Positions 1 through 8,353 are shown, numbered from the stretch's first letter. The stretch is 64,000 nt of DNA from Geodermatophilus pulveris (GCF_900188375.1 NZ_FZOO01000004.1:310001-374000), one strand, 5' to 3'. Notes: generated from the letters alone by a model not told the origin. Made by a program: numbers and translations.

Positions 1-222
1 GACGGCGCGTCGGCGCAGTGGCTGCGCGACGTGCTGGTGCGCTACGCCGCGGACACCGAGTCGCCGGTGGCCACCGCCCTGCTGGCCGACTGGGGCCGCT
101 GGTCGGAGCGGTTCAGCGTGATCATGCCGCGCGACTACCGGCGCGCGCTGGAGGCCCGGAGCGCCGCCGAGGCCGCCGGGACGGACGTCGACCGAGCTGT
201 GATGGAGGCCGCACGTGGCTGA
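1..222 (+). CDS. gltB: Glutamate synthase large subunit, C-terminal end (partial)
   Basis: This is the last 73 codons of a gene that begins upstream of the window. The segment ends in a VMPRDYRRALEA stretch, typical of the extreme C terminus of the NADPH-dependent glutamate synthase alpha subunit, which channels glutamine-derived ammonia onto 2-oxoglutarate. The stop at 220-222 lies inside the start of gltD (GTG at 215), an 8-nt overlap pointing to translational coupling of the two subunits. Identity rests on this short tail plus the gltD neighbour. Confidence 0.85.
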   Translation, partial: DGASAQWLRDVLVRYAADTESPVATALLADWGRWSERFSVIMPRDYRRALEARSAAEAAGTDVDRAVMEAARG

Positions 223-1717
223 CTCGACCGGGTTCCTCAAGCACGAGCGGGCGCTGCCGCCGCGGCGCCCGGTGGACGTGCGGATCATGGACTGGAAGGA
301 CGTCTACCTCACCCGGGAGACCGGCGAGGACGCCGTCTTCCCGGTGGGGGCGATCCGCCAGCAGGCCGCCCGGTGCATGGACTGCGGCATCCCGTTCTGC
401 CACCACGGCTGCCCGCTGGGCAACCTGATCCCGGAGTGGAACGACCTCGCCCGCCGCGACGACTGGACCGAGGCGATCGAGCGGCTGCACGCGACCAACA
501 ACTTCCCGGAGTTCACCGGGAAGCTGTGCCCGGCGCCGTGCGAGGGCGCCTGCGTGCTCAACCTGCAGGAGTCGCCGGTCACCATCAAGCAGATCGAGTG
601 GGAGATCATCGACCAGGCGTTCCAGCGCGACCTGGTCAAGCCGGTCACCCCGCACGAGCAGACCGGCAAGCGGGTCGCCGTCATCGGCTCCGGGCCCGCC
701 GGGCTGGCCGCCGCCCAGCAGCTCACCCGCGCCGGGCACGACGTCACGGTGCTCGAGCGGGCCGACCGGGTCGGCGGGCTGCTCCGCTACGGCATCCCCG
801 AGTTCAAGATGGAGAAGGCCGTGCTGGACCGGCGGCTGGACCAGATGCGTGCCGAGGGCACCCGGTTCGTCACCGGCGTCGAGGTCGGCAGCGGCCGGGA
901 CGGCGACCCCACCGTCGAGCAGCTGCGCGAGGACCACGACGCCGTCGTGCTCGCCGTCGGCGCCACCCAGGGGCGCGACCTCCCGGCCCCCGGCCGCGAG
1001 CTGCGCGGCATCCACCTGGCCATGGAGTACCTGCCCTTCGGCAACCGGCAGGCCCTCGGCGAGCTGGACTCCCCGCCGATCGACGCGCACGGCAAGCAGG
1101 TCGTGATCATCGGTGGCGGCGACACCGGCGCGGACTGCCTGGGCACCGCCCACCGGCAGGGCGCCCTGTCGGTCACCCAGCTGGAGATCATGCCGGCGCC
1201 GCCGGACCAGCGGGACCAGGCGGCCAACCCCTGGCCGACCTACCCGATGGTCATGCGCGTCTCCAGCGCCCACGAGGAGGGCGGGGAGCGGCTGTACAGC
1301 GTCAACACCGAGCGCTTCCTGGGTCATGAGGAGGGCCCCGCCCAGGGCAACGTGCGCGCGCTGCTCATCCACGACGTGGAGCGCGTCGACGGCCGGTTCC
1401 AGAAGGTGGAGGGCACCGAGCGCGAGCTCCCCGCCGACCTGGTGTTCCTCGCCATGGGCTTCACCGGGCCCGAGCGCACCGGCCTGGTCGAGGCCCTCGG
1501 CGTGGAGCTCGACCAGCGCGGCACCATCGTCCGCGACGACGAGTTCATGTCCACCGTCCCCGGCGTCTTCGTCGCCGGCGACACCGGCCGCGGCCAGTCG
1601 CTCATCGTGTGGGCCATCGCCGAGGGCCGGGCCGCCGCCGGCGCGGTCGACGCCTGGCTGACCGGCTCCACCACGCTGCCGCGTCCGGTGACCCCGACCG
1701 CGGTCGCGCTGCGCTAG
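215..1717 (+). CDS. gltD: Glutamate synthase small subunit (NADPH, FAD, Fe-S)
   Basis: The protein has 500 residues, the usual GltD size. The N-terminal part carries the cysteine-rich iron-sulfur domain, with Cys54, 57, 62 and 66 in a CMDCGIPFCHHGCP block and a second group near 105-113 (CPAPCEGAC). An FAD-binding GSGPAGLAAA motif follows near residue 160, and a second dinucleotide fold (IIGGGDTGADC, about 294) binds NADPH. The subunit passes NADPH electrons to GltB for cytosolic glutamate synthesis. The GTG start overlaps the gltB stop. A strong hairpin follows the stop codon, so gltBD probably ends here. Confidence 0.96.
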   Translation: MADSTGFLKHERALPPRRPVDVRIMDWKDVYLTRETGEDAVFPVGAIRQQAARCMDCGIPFCHHGCPLGNLIPEWNDLARRDDWTEAIERLHATNNFPEFTGKLCPAPCEGACVLNLQESPVTIKQIEWEIIDQAFQRDLVKPVTPHEQTGKRVAVIGSGPAGLAAAQQLTRAGHDVTVLERADRVGGLLRYGIPEFKMEKAVLDRRLDQMRAEGTRFVTGVEVGSGRDGDPTVEQLREDHDAVVLAVGATQGRDLPAPGRELRGIHLAMEYLPFGNRQALGELDSPPIDAHGKQVVIIGGGDTGADCLGTAHRQGALSVTQLEIMPAPPDQRDQAANPWPTYPMVMRVSSAHEEGGERLYSVNTERFLGHEEGPAQGNVRALLIHDVERVDGRFQKVEGTERELPADLVFLAMGFTGPERTGLVEALGVELDQRGTIVRDDEFMSTVPGVFVAGDTGRGQSLIVWAIAEGRAAAGAVDAWLTGSTTLPRPVTPTAVALR

Positions 1718-1756
1718 GGACCTGCCGCCCCTGCCCCCGGCGGGGGCGGCAGGTCC
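1718..1756 (+). terminator. Hairpin terminator after gltD
   Basis: A 14-bp GC stem (GGACCTGCCGCCCC pairing with its complement ending at 1756) surrounds a loop of about 11 nt directly after the gltD stop. There is no T-tract, which is common for actinobacterial terminators. It separates gltBD from pyk. Confidence 0.65.
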
Positions 1757-1816
1757 GCGCGCCGGGGACGACGAGGCTCACAGCCACTCGTGCGCACGGC
1801 GGGGCGGGCCCCCCAC

Positions 1817-1822
1817 TAGCGT
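1817..1822 (+). promoter_or_regulatory. -10 element of pyk (predicted leaderless)
   Basis: TAGCGT matches the actinobacterial TANNNT -10 and ends 7 nt before the pyk ATG. No Shine-Dalgarno lies between, so transcription probably starts at or next to the start codon. No clear -35 was seen. Confidence 0.5.
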
Positions 1823-1829
1823 CTGGGGC

Positions 1830-3245
1830 ATGTCGCGACGCGCCAAGATCGTCTGCACGCTCGGTCCGGCGACCGGGAGCCAGGAGCAGGTCACCGCGCT
1901 CGTCGAGTCGGGGATGGACGTCGCCCGGCTGAACTTCAGCCACGGGGCGCACGCCGACCACGAGCGCGCCTACCGCATGGTCCGCGAGGCCTCCGACCGC
2001 ACCGGCCGGGCCGTCGCCATCCTCGCCGACCTGCAGGGCCCGAAGATCCGGCTGGGCACCTTCGCCGGCGGGCCGGTCCAGTGGGAGACCGGCAGCCGGG
2101 TGTGCATCACCGTCGAGGACGTCGAGGGCACCGCCGAGCGGGTGTCCACGACGTACAAGGGGCTGGCCGCCGACGCCAAGGTCGGTGACCGGCTGCTGGT
2201 GGACGACGGCAAGCTGGCCCTGTCGGTCGTCGCCGTCGAGGGCCCGGACGTGTGGTGCCTGGTCGTCGAGGGCGGCGAGGTGTCCAACAACAAGGGCCTG
2301 TCCCTGCCCGGGGTCGCCGTCAGCGTGCCGGCGCTGTCGGACAAGGACGCCGAGGACCTCCGCTTCGCCCTGCACCTGTCGGTGGACTTCGTCGCGCTGT
2401 CGTTCGTGCGCTCCCCGCGGGACGTGGAGCTGGTGCGCGACATCATGCGCCAGGAGGACGTCCTCGTCCCGATCATCGCCAAGCTGGAGAAGCCCGAGGC
2501 GGTCGAGAACCTGGAGGCGATCGTCGAGGCCTTCGACGGCATCATGGTCGCCCGGGGTGACCTGGGCGTCGAGCTGCCGCTGGAGCGGGTGCCGCTGGTG
2601 CAGAAGCGGGCCGTGCAGGCCGCCCGCGAGCGCAACAAGCCGGTCATCGTCGCCACCCAGATGCTCGAGTCGATGATCACCAACTCCCGGCCCACCCGCG
2701 CCGAGGCCTCCGACGTCGCCAACGCCGTCCTCGACGGCGCCGACGCGGTGATGCTCTCGGGGGAGACCTCGGTGGGCCGCTTCCCGATCGCCGCGGTGCG
2801 GACGATGGAGCGGATCATCGACGCCGTCGAGAGCGACACCGTGCGCGCCCCGGAGGTGGTCCGCCGGTCCCGCTCCCGCTCGGGGGCGATCGTGCGGTCG
2901 GCCCGCGACATCGCCGAGTCCCTGGACGTCGAGGCCCTGGCCACCTTCACCCAGACCGGCGACAGCGCCCGCCGGCTGGCCGCCCTGCACCCCCGGATGC
3001 CGCTACTGGCCTTCACCGTCGACGGGCGGGTGCGCAGCCAGCTGGCGCTGTCGTGGGGGGTGGAGACCTTCCTGGTGCCGTCGGTCCAGCACACCGACGA
3101 CATGGTCCGCCAGGTGGACTTCTCGCTGCTGTCCATCGGCCGGTTGCGCGACGGCGACCGGGTGGTCGTGGTGGCCGGCAGCCCGCCGAACACCCCGGGC
3201 TCGACCAACCTCATCCGGGTGCACGAGGTGGGCACCGACTCGTGA
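1830..3245 (+). CDS. pyk: Pyruvate kinase
   Basis: The 471-residue protein begins RAKIVCTLGPAT, the classic pyruvate kinase N terminus. It contains the substrate and metal segment around MVARGDLGVELP and the signature IIVATQMLESM (here VIVATQMLESMI). It makes pyruvate and ATP from phosphoenolpyruvate and ADP as the last step of glycolysis. The ATG at 1830 is chosen because of the motif start and the -10 element 7 nt upstream. Its stop overlaps the GTG of the downstream thioesterase gene, as in the mycobacterial pykA-tesB1 pair. Confidence 0.97.
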   Translation: MSRRAKIVCTLGPATGSQEQVTALVESGMDVARLNFSHGAHADHERAYRMVREASDRTGRAVAILADLQGPKIRLGTFAGGPVQWETGSRVCITVEDVEGTAERVSTTYKGLAADAKVGDRLLVDDGKLALSVVAVEGPDVWCLVVEGGEVSNNKGLSLPGVAVSVPALSDKDAEDLRFALHLSVDFVALSFVRSPRDVELVRDIMRQEDVLVPIIAKLEKPEAVENLEAIVEAFDGIMVARGDLGVELPLERVPLVQKRAVQAARERNKPVIVATQMLESMITNSRPTRAEASDVANAVLDGADAVMLSGETSVGRFPIAAVRTMERIIDAVESDTVRAPEVVRRSRSRSGAIVRSARDIAESLDVEALATFTQTGDSARRLAALHPRMPLLAFTVDGRVRSQLALSWGVETFLVPSVQHTDDMVRQVDFSLLSIGRLRDGDRVVVVAGSPPNTPGSTNLIRVHEVGTDS

Positions 3246-4120
3246 CCCGGCAGGACTCGAGCCAGGCCGCGGCGCTGATGGCGGTCCTCGACCTGGAGGA
3301 GCGCGACACCGACCTCTACGTCGGCCGGACGCCGCGGACGCCGCTGCAGCGCATCTTCGGCGGGCAGGTCGCCGGCCAGGCGCTCATGGCCGCCTCCCGC
3401 ACGCTGCCCGGGGAGCGCGCCGTGCACTCGCTGCACGCCTACTTCCTGCGGCCCGGCGACCCGCACGAGGAGATCCGCTACGCCGTCGAGCGGATCCGGG
3501 ACGGGCGCACGTTCAGCACCCGCCGGGTCATCGCCTGGCAGCGGCGCCGCGGCGAGGACGTCGCCATCTTCGCCCTCACCGCGGACGCCTCGGTGCCGGA
3601 GACCCCGGTCGTGGAGCACGCGCTGCCCATGCCGCAGGTGCCCGCGCCGCACACCCTGCCCAGCCTGCAGGAGGTGGTCGCCCCCTACGGGGAGCGGGCC
3701 GCCGCGGCGCTGGCCATCAGCCAGGCGGTCGAGCAGCGGCTGCTGGAGGACCCCTTCGACCGGACGCCCAAGTCCCCGCCGGACACCCGGACGGCCGTGT
3801 GGATGCAGGTCGCCGGCCGGCTGCCGGAGGACGACCGCGTGCACCGCTCGGCGCTGACCTTCGTCAGCGACCTGACCCTGCTCTCCGCCGGGCTGGCCCG
3901 GATCGGCGGCGGCTGGGGCGGGGGGCACGTCGGCGCCAGCCTGGACCACGCGGTGTGGTTCCACGCGCCGGTGCGGGCCGACGACTGGTTCCTCTACGAG
4001 ACCGACAGCCCCGCGGCCTCCGGTGGCCGGGCGCTGTGCTTCGGCCAGATCTGGGCGGCCGACGGCACGCACGTGGCCACGGTCGCCCAGCAGGGCCTCA
4101 TCCGGTCGCTGCGGGGCTGA
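3242..4120 (+). CDS. tesB: Acyl-CoA thioesterase II (TesB family)
   Basis: This 292-residue protein is a double-hotdog TesB. The N-terminal repeat has the RIFGGQVAGQALMAA motif and HAYFLRPGDP. The C-terminal repeat has GGGHVGASLDHAVWFH, containing the catalytic Asp, and ends in QQGLIR. It hydrolyses medium to long acyl-CoA thioesters in the cytosol. The GTG start overlaps the pyk stop by 3 nt, so the two are likely co-translated. The stop is 2 nt from the stop of the convergent decarboxylase gene. Confidence 0.93.
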   Translation: MTRQDSSQAAALMAVLDLEERDTDLYVGRTPRTPLQRIFGGQVAGQALMAASRTLPGERAVHSLHAYFLRPGDPHEEIRYAVERIRDGRTFSTRRVIAWQRRRGEDVAIFALTADASVPETPVVEHALPMPQVPAPHTLPSLQEVVAPYGERAAAALAISQAVEQRLLEDPFDRTPKSPPDTRTAVWMQVAGRLPEDDRVHRSALTFVSDLTLLSAGLARIGGGWGGGHVGASLDHAVWFHAPVRADDWFLYETDSPAASGGRALCFGQIWAADGTHVATVAQQGLIRSLRG

Positions 4121-4121
4121 C

Positions 4122-5843
4122 TCAGGAGCCGGTGCCGCCGGCGGTGGCGGCGTCGGCCGCGGCGTCGGCGTCCTCCGGGACGAGGCCGTCGGCCTCCGGC
4201 CGGCCGGGGTCGGCCACGGACCCGGCGGGGGCCAGGTCCTGCTGGGCGCCGGCCTGGGCGGCCGTCTCGTCCTGCGCGGCGGGCACCTCGACGCGGGCCT
4301 CCCCGTGCGCCCCGGCGGCGGCCGCGCGGCGCTCGGCATCGGCACGGGCCCGCTCGGCGGCGGACTCGGCGAAGTCCGCGGCCAGCCAGTCGTGGCCCTC
4401 GCACAGCAGCGTCCAGGCCCGCGCGACGTGCGCCCGCGTCGTCGTCGGCGCCCCCACCGCCACCCGCAGCACCACCTGGCCGCGGACGGTGGTGTGGGTC
4501 AGGAACACCTCCCCGCCGTCGTTGAGGCGCTCCAGCAGCGTCATCGTGGCCACGTCGGGGTCCACGCCCGCGGCCCAGCGCGGCCGCAGGCACACCAGGG
4601 ACAGCGGGTGCGGGGCGACGACGTCGAAGCGGTCGTCGGCGTCGGCCCACCCGGCCAGCTCCTGGGCCAGCGCCACGCCGTCGCGGACGTGCGCGCGCAG
4701 CCCCTCGGCGCCGTACCAGCGCAGCACGAACCACAGCTTGAGCGCCCGGAAGCGGCGGCCGAGCTCGATCTGCCAGTCCCGGTAGTCGACGACCGCGCCG
4801 GCGTCGGTGGCCGCGTTGCGCAGGTACTCCGGCAGGATCGCCAGCGCGCCGGTGAGCGCGGCCCGGTCGGCCACCCAGAACAGCGTCGCGTCGAAGCCGG
4901 TGAGCAGCCACTTGTGCGCGTCGGTGGTGTAGCTGTCGGCCCACTCGACGCCGGCCTGCAGCCCCCGCAGCTCCGGGGCGACGGCGCTGACGCCCGCGTA
5001 GGCGGCGTCCACGTGCAGCCACACACCGGCGTCGCGGCAGATCGGGCCGAGCTCGGCGAGCGGGTCCACCGCCGTCGTCGACGTCGTCCCGACCGTGGCG
5101 CAGACCAGCACCGGCCGGGACCCGCGGTCGACGTCGCGCTCCAGGCGGGCCCGCAGCGACTGCGGCCGCATCGCCAGGTCGCCGTCCACCTCGACGACGC
5201 GGACCGCGTCGCTGCCCAGGCCGGCGATCCGCACCGCCTTCTCCATGGAGGAGTGCGTCTCCGCGGAGACGTAGACGGTGTACTCCTCGGGCCGGACGCC
5301 GCCGCGCACCGTGCCGCCGCCGCTGGCCCGGTGCAGCGCGGCCAGCAGCGCGACCAGGTTGGCCCCGGAGCTGGAGTCCTGCACCACCCCGCCGCCGGGG
5401 CCGGACGACAGGAAGGCCTCCGGCAGCCCGAGCAGCCCGGCGAACCAGTCCAGCACGTGCTGCTCGAGCTCGGTGGCCGCCGGGCTGGTCACCCAGGACA
5501 TGCCCTGCACACCCAGGCCCGCGCTGACCAGGTCGCCGAGCACCGAGGGCCCGGAGGTGTTGGCCGGGAAGTAGGCCAGGAAGCCGGGGTGCTGCCAGTG
5601 GGTGAGGCCGGGCACGACGACGCGGTCGAGGTCGGCGAGCACGGCGCCGAACGGCTCGCCCTGCTCCGGCGGGGCCTCGGGCAGCGCCGCGCGGACGTCG
5701 CCGGGGGAGAGGGGGGAGCGGACCGGCAGGGAGCCGACCCGGGTCCAGTAGTCGGCGATCCAGTCGACGACCTCGTGGCCGTGCCGGCGGAACTGCTCCG
5801 GGGTCATGTGCGGGGCGGACGGCGTCGGCTCGGGCTGGCTCAC
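4122..5843 (-). CDS. PLP-dependent group II decarboxylase (aromatic amino-acid type)
   Basis: The 573-residue protein matches the aromatic-L-amino-acid/histidine/glutamate decarboxylase family. It has HWQHPGFLAYFPAN near the N terminus, HVDAAYAG with the Asp that contacts the pyridine nitrogen, and TDAHKWLLTGFD with the Schiff-base lysine. The exact substrate (tryptophan, DOPA or another amino acid) cannot be read from sequence. The GTG at 5843 is taken as start; an ATG 12 codons later is an alternative. The last 75 or so residues form an Ala/Glu/Asp-rich low-complexity tail beyond the usual family end. Confidence 0.88.
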   Translation of the reverse strand: MSQPEPTPSAPHMTPEQFRRHGHEVVDWIADYWTRVGSLPVRSPLSPGDVRAALPEAPPEQGEPFGAVLADLDRVVVPGLTHWQHPGFLAYFPANTSGPSVLGDLVSAGLGVQGMSWVTSPAATELEQHVLDWFAGLLGLPEAFLSSGPGGGVVQDSSSGANLVALLAALHRASGGGTVRGGVRPEEYTVYVSAETHSSMEKAVRIAGLGSDAVRVVEVDGDLAMRPQSLRARLERDVDRGSRPVLVCATVGTTSTTAVDPLAELGPICRDAGVWLHVDAAYAGVSAVAPELRGLQAGVEWADSYTTDAHKWLLTGFDATLFWVADRAALTGALAILPEYLRNAATDAGAVVDYRDWQIELGRRFRALKLWFVLRWYGAEGLRAHVRDGVALAQELAGWADADDRFDVVAPHPLSLVCLRPRWAAGVDPDVATMTLLERLNDGGEVFLTHTTVRGQVVLRVAVGAPTTTRAHVARAWTLLCEGHDWLAADFAESAAERARADAERRAAAAGAHGEARVEVPAAQDETAAQAGAQQDLAPAGSVADPGRPEADGLVPEDADAAADAATAGGTGS

Positions 5844-5939
5844 GGCCCCACCGTATTGCGTGGCGTCCGGCCGCCGGATCCCGGCGGAGGGGGACCGCTC
5901 CTGGCGCGGTGTCGTCCGGTAGGACGACGGATCACAGCG

Positions 5940-6013
5940 TGCCCCCGGTGCGACTCGAACGCACACTGCGCGGGTTTTGAGTCCGCTCCCTCTGCCGATT
6001 GGGGTACGGGGGC
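5940..6013 (-). tRNA. leuX: tRNA-Leu(CAA), short variable loop
   Basis: Read on the minus strand, a 7-bp acceptor stem GCCCCCG/CGGGGGC is followed by a 3-bp D stem, an anticodon loop CTCAAAA (anticodon CAA) and a GTGCG/CGCAC T stem with TTCGAGT. The discriminator is A73 and CCA is not encoded. The anticodon stem has one A-C mismatch next to the loop. The variable region is only about 5 nt, although Leu tRNAs normally have a long variable arm. Its position beside pdtaR matches leuX of M. tuberculosis. Confidence 0.85.
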
Positions 6014-6049
6014 GTACCGGCCGGCCGGGAGGCCGGTGGGGCGGGGATC

Positions 6050-6055
6050 AGCGTA
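6050..6055 (-). promoter_or_regulatory. Possible -10 element for tRNA-Leu
   Basis: On the minus strand this reads TACGCT, a TANNNT match about 36 nt upstream of the mature tRNA 5' end. It lies in the divergent gap shared with pdtaR. No clear -35 was found. Confidence 0.3.
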
Positions 6056-6084
6056 ACCGCCTCTCGCCGACGGTCCGGCGTCGA

Positions 6085-6090
6085 TAGGCT
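6085..6090 (+). promoter_or_regulatory. -10 element of pdtaR (predicted leaderless)
   Basis: TAGGCT ends 7 nt before the GTG start of the response regulator, with no Shine-Dalgarno between them. Confidence 0.5.
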
Positions 6091-6097
6091 GCCGCGC

Positions 6098-6700
6098 GTG
6101 AGCAGCGAGCAGGTCCGGGTCCTCATCGCCGAGGACGAGGCGCTCATCCGCCTCGACCTCAAGGAGATGCTCGAGGAGGAGGGATACACCGTCGTGGCCG
6201 AGGCCGGCGACGGCCAGCAGGCCGTCGACCAGGCCACCGAGCTGCGGCCGGACCTGGTCATCCTGGACATCCAGATGCCGGTGCTCGACGGCCTGTCGGC
6301 CGCCGAGCAGATCGCCTCGGCCCGCATCGCCCCGGTCATCGTGCTGACCGCGTTCAGCCAGCGCGAGCTGGTCGAGCGGGCCCGCGACGCCGGCGCGATG
6401 GCCTACCTGGTCAAGCCGTTCTCCAAGGACGACCTGGTGCCGGCGATCGAGGTGGCCCGCGGCCGGTTCGCCGAGATGACCGCCCTCGACGGCGAGGTGC
6501 GCACGCTGGAGGAGCGGCTGGAGACCCGCAAGGTGGTCGAGCAGGCCAAGGGCCGGCTGATGGCCGAGCAGGGCCTCAGCGAGGCGGATGCCTTCCGGTG
6601 GATCCAGCGGACGGCGATGAACGAGCGCACCTCGATGAAGGCGCTCGCGCAGCGCATCCTGCAGCCGCAGGGGTCCCCGGACCCGGCGCCGGGCGGCTGA
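6098..6700 (+). CDS. pdtaR: ANTAR-domain response regulator (PdtaR-like)
   Basis: The 200-residue protein has an N-terminal receiver domain (about 6-120) with the acidic pair in IAEDEALIRLD, the phospho-acceptor Asp in LVILDIQMP and the switch Lys in YLVKPFSKDD. A C-terminal ANTAR RNA-binding helical domain (about 135-190) contains VVEQAKGRLMAEQGLSEADAF. Regulators of this type bind nascent RNA stem-loops and prevent termination; in M. tuberculosis Rv1626 is paired with the kinase PdtaS encoded elsewhere. No kinase gene lies nearby here. The GTG at 6098 is chosen by the -10 spacing and family start. Confidence 0.93.
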   Translation: MSSEQVRVLIAEDEALIRLDLKEMLEEEGYTVVAEAGDGQQAVDQATELRPDLVILDIQMPVLDGLSAAEQIASARIAPVIVLTAFSQRELVERARDAGAMAYLVKPFSKDDLVPAIEVARGRFAEMTALDGEVRTLEERLETRKVVEQAKGRLMAEQGLSEADAFRWIQRTAMNERTSMKALAQRILQPQGSPDPAPGG

Positions 6701-6773
6701 CCGCGGCCGATGCGGCAGGTCACGACCTCATCACGGTCGGAGCGACCCCCGCTCCGGTCCCCGATCGGGCAGC

Positions 6774-6779
6774 TACCTT
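6774..6779 (+). promoter_or_regulatory. Possible -10 element of the binding-protein gene
   Basis: TACCTT fits TANNNT and lies about 70 nt upstream of the ATG at 6850. A GTGGGAG Shine-Dalgarno precedes that ATG, so this would be a leadered transcript. Confidence 0.3.
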
Positions 6780-6849
6780 CCCCCCACTGACCGGCCGTCC
6801 GCCCCGGGCGGGCCGGCCGCACGACCGACACCACAGTGGGAGTTCATCC

Positions 6850-8187
6850 ATGCGCACAGGGATCCTCGCGCGCAACGCCGCCATCTCGGCCGCGGCCCTC
6901 CTCGTCCTGACCGCGTGTGGCGGTGGGGGCGACGAGGGGGGCACCGCGGCCGAGGGGACAGACAGCGGCGGTGGCGAGCGGCAGGTCAACGTCTACGGCA
7001 CCGACGGCAACATGGGCAACGCGCTCGGTGAGTCCTTCACCGAGCCGAGCTCGCTGGCCGGCATGTCGGGCACCACGCCGCTGACCGAGCTGGGCACCGA
7101 CTTCCAGGAGCGGCTGCTGCAGATCGACCCGAACCTGCAGGACTACAACTACGCGGGCGAGACCTACGACGCGGTCGTCATCACCGCGCTGGCCGCCCAG
7201 GCCGCGGGCACGAACGACGCGAACGTGTTCAAGGAGTTCGTCAACGGCATCACCTTCGGTGGCGAGGCGTGCACCGACTACGCCGGCTGCCTGGAGATCA
7301 TCACCAGCGGCGGGAACGTCGACTACGACGGCATCTCCGGCCCGCTGAGCTTCACCGACGCCGGTGAGCCTGCCGAGGCGAGCTTCGGCATCCTGCAGTT
7401 CGGCGAGGACAACCAGCTCGACGACACCATGACCGAGTACGTGCTGGCCGGTGACGGGGCCAACGCCGCCACCGACGAGGGCCCGGCCTACGCCGCGCCG
7501 GGGGCGACGGGGGAGCAGCTGGTCATCGGCACGCTGCTGCCGCTGACCGGCAACCTGGCCTTCCTCGGCCCGCCCGAGGTCGCCGGCGCCCGGTTGGCGG
7601 TCCAGGACATCAACGCCGCCGGCGGCGTGCTCGGCCAGGAGGTCCGGCTGGTCGAGGGCGACTCGGGCGACGCGTCGACCGACACCGCGACGCAGACGGT
7701 GGACCGGCTGCTGCAGGAGGGCGTGAACGCGATCATCGGCGCGGCGTCCTCGGGCGTCAGCCTGACCGTCATCGACCGGATCACCGGCGCCGGCGTGCTG
7801 CAGTTCTCCCCGGCGAACACGTCCGACCAGTTCACCGACTACAACGACAACGGGCTGTACTTCCGCACCGCCCCGCCGGACACCCTGCAGGCACGGGCCC
7901 TGGCCGACCTGATCATCAACGACGGCAACAACACCGTCGGGATCATGGCGCTCAACGACCCGTACGGCACCGGGCTGCTGGACAACACCCGGGAGAACCT
8001 GATCTCCGCGGGCCTGTCGGAGGACAGCATCGTGACGCTGACCTACGACCCGCAGGCGGCCAACTTCGACGCCGAGATCCAGCAGATGGCCGACTTCAAC
8101 CCCGACGCCATCGTGGTCATCGGCTTCGAGGAGTCGGCGCGGATCATCGAGGGGCTCAACCAGCAGGGCATCGGCCCCCGGCGCTGA
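6850..8187 (+). CDS. livK: Branched-chain amino-acid ABC transporter binding lipoprotein, circularly permuted
   Basis: The 445-residue protein begins with a lipoprotein signal peptide ending in LTAC (Cys23). It belongs to the Leu/Ile/Val-type binding family, but the order is reversed. Residues about 46-202 (VYGTDGN, YNYAGETYDAVV, DYDGISGPLSF) correspond to the family's C-terminal part. Residues about 222-445 (LVIGTLLPLTGNLAFLG, AASSGVSLTVIDRI, VVIGFEESARII) correspond to the N-terminal part. The protein stops just after GLNQQGIGPRR, where ordinary members continue into the VYGTDG strand. Total length is normal, so nothing obvious is lost. It lies convergent to livFGMH and is their likely partner. 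Confidence 0.88.
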   Translation: MRTGILARNAAISAAALLVLTACGGGGDEGGTAAEGTDSGGGERQVNVYGTDGNMGNALGESFTEPSSLAGMSGTTPLTELGTDFQERLLQIDPNLQDYNYAGETYDAVVITALAAQAAGTNDANVFKEFVNGITFGGEACTDYAGCLEIITSGGNVDYDGISGPLSFTDAGEPAEASFGILQFGEDNQLDDTMTEYVLAGDGANAATDEGPAYAAPGATGEQLVIGTLLPLTGNLAFLGPPEVAGARLAVQDINAAGGVLGQEVRLVEGDSGDASTDTATQTVDRLLQEGVNAIIGAASSGVSLTVIDRITGAGVLQFSPANTSDQFTDYNDNGLYFRTAPPDTLQARALADLIINDGNNTVGIMALNDPYGTGLLDNTRENLISAGLSEDSIVTLTYDPQAANFDAEIQQMADFNPDAIVVIGFEESARIIEGLNQQGIGPRR

Positions 8188-8222
8188 CCCCGCGGCGCCC
8201 GGGCGCCGCCCCACCGCGGTCC

Positions 8223-8258
8223 CCGTGGCCCGGCACCGTCCGCGGTGTCGGGCCACGG
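8223..8258 (+). terminator. Hairpin terminator after livK
   Basis: A 15-bp stem (CCGTGGCCCGGCACC with its complement, one G-U pair) has a 6-nt loop. It starts 35 nt after the binding-protein stop. Confidence 0.55.
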
Positions 8259-8298
8259 CCGTCCCGCCGGCCGGCGGCACCCGCCGTCCAGACAGCAC

Positions 8299-8333
8299 GA
8301 CGGCGCCGGCCCCTCGCGGGGACCGGCGCCGTC
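8299..8333 (-). terminator. Hairpin terminator downstream of livF
   Basis: The stem GACGGCGCCGGCCCC pairs with GGGGACCGGCGCCGTC around a TCGC loop, with one bulged A. It lies 20 nt beyond the livF stop and can serve both convergent transcripts. Confidence 0.55.
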
Positions 8334-8353
8334 GGCTGGGGAGGGGCGCTCCC

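Noticed and set aside
6850..8187. A frameshifted or truncated ordinary livK
   Set aside because: Both halves are in one continuous frame behind a good lipoprotein signal and add up to full family length; order, not completeness, is changed.
8190..8353. A small gene between livK and livF
   Set aside because: The space is filled by two strong hairpins and no frame with a ribosome site was seen.
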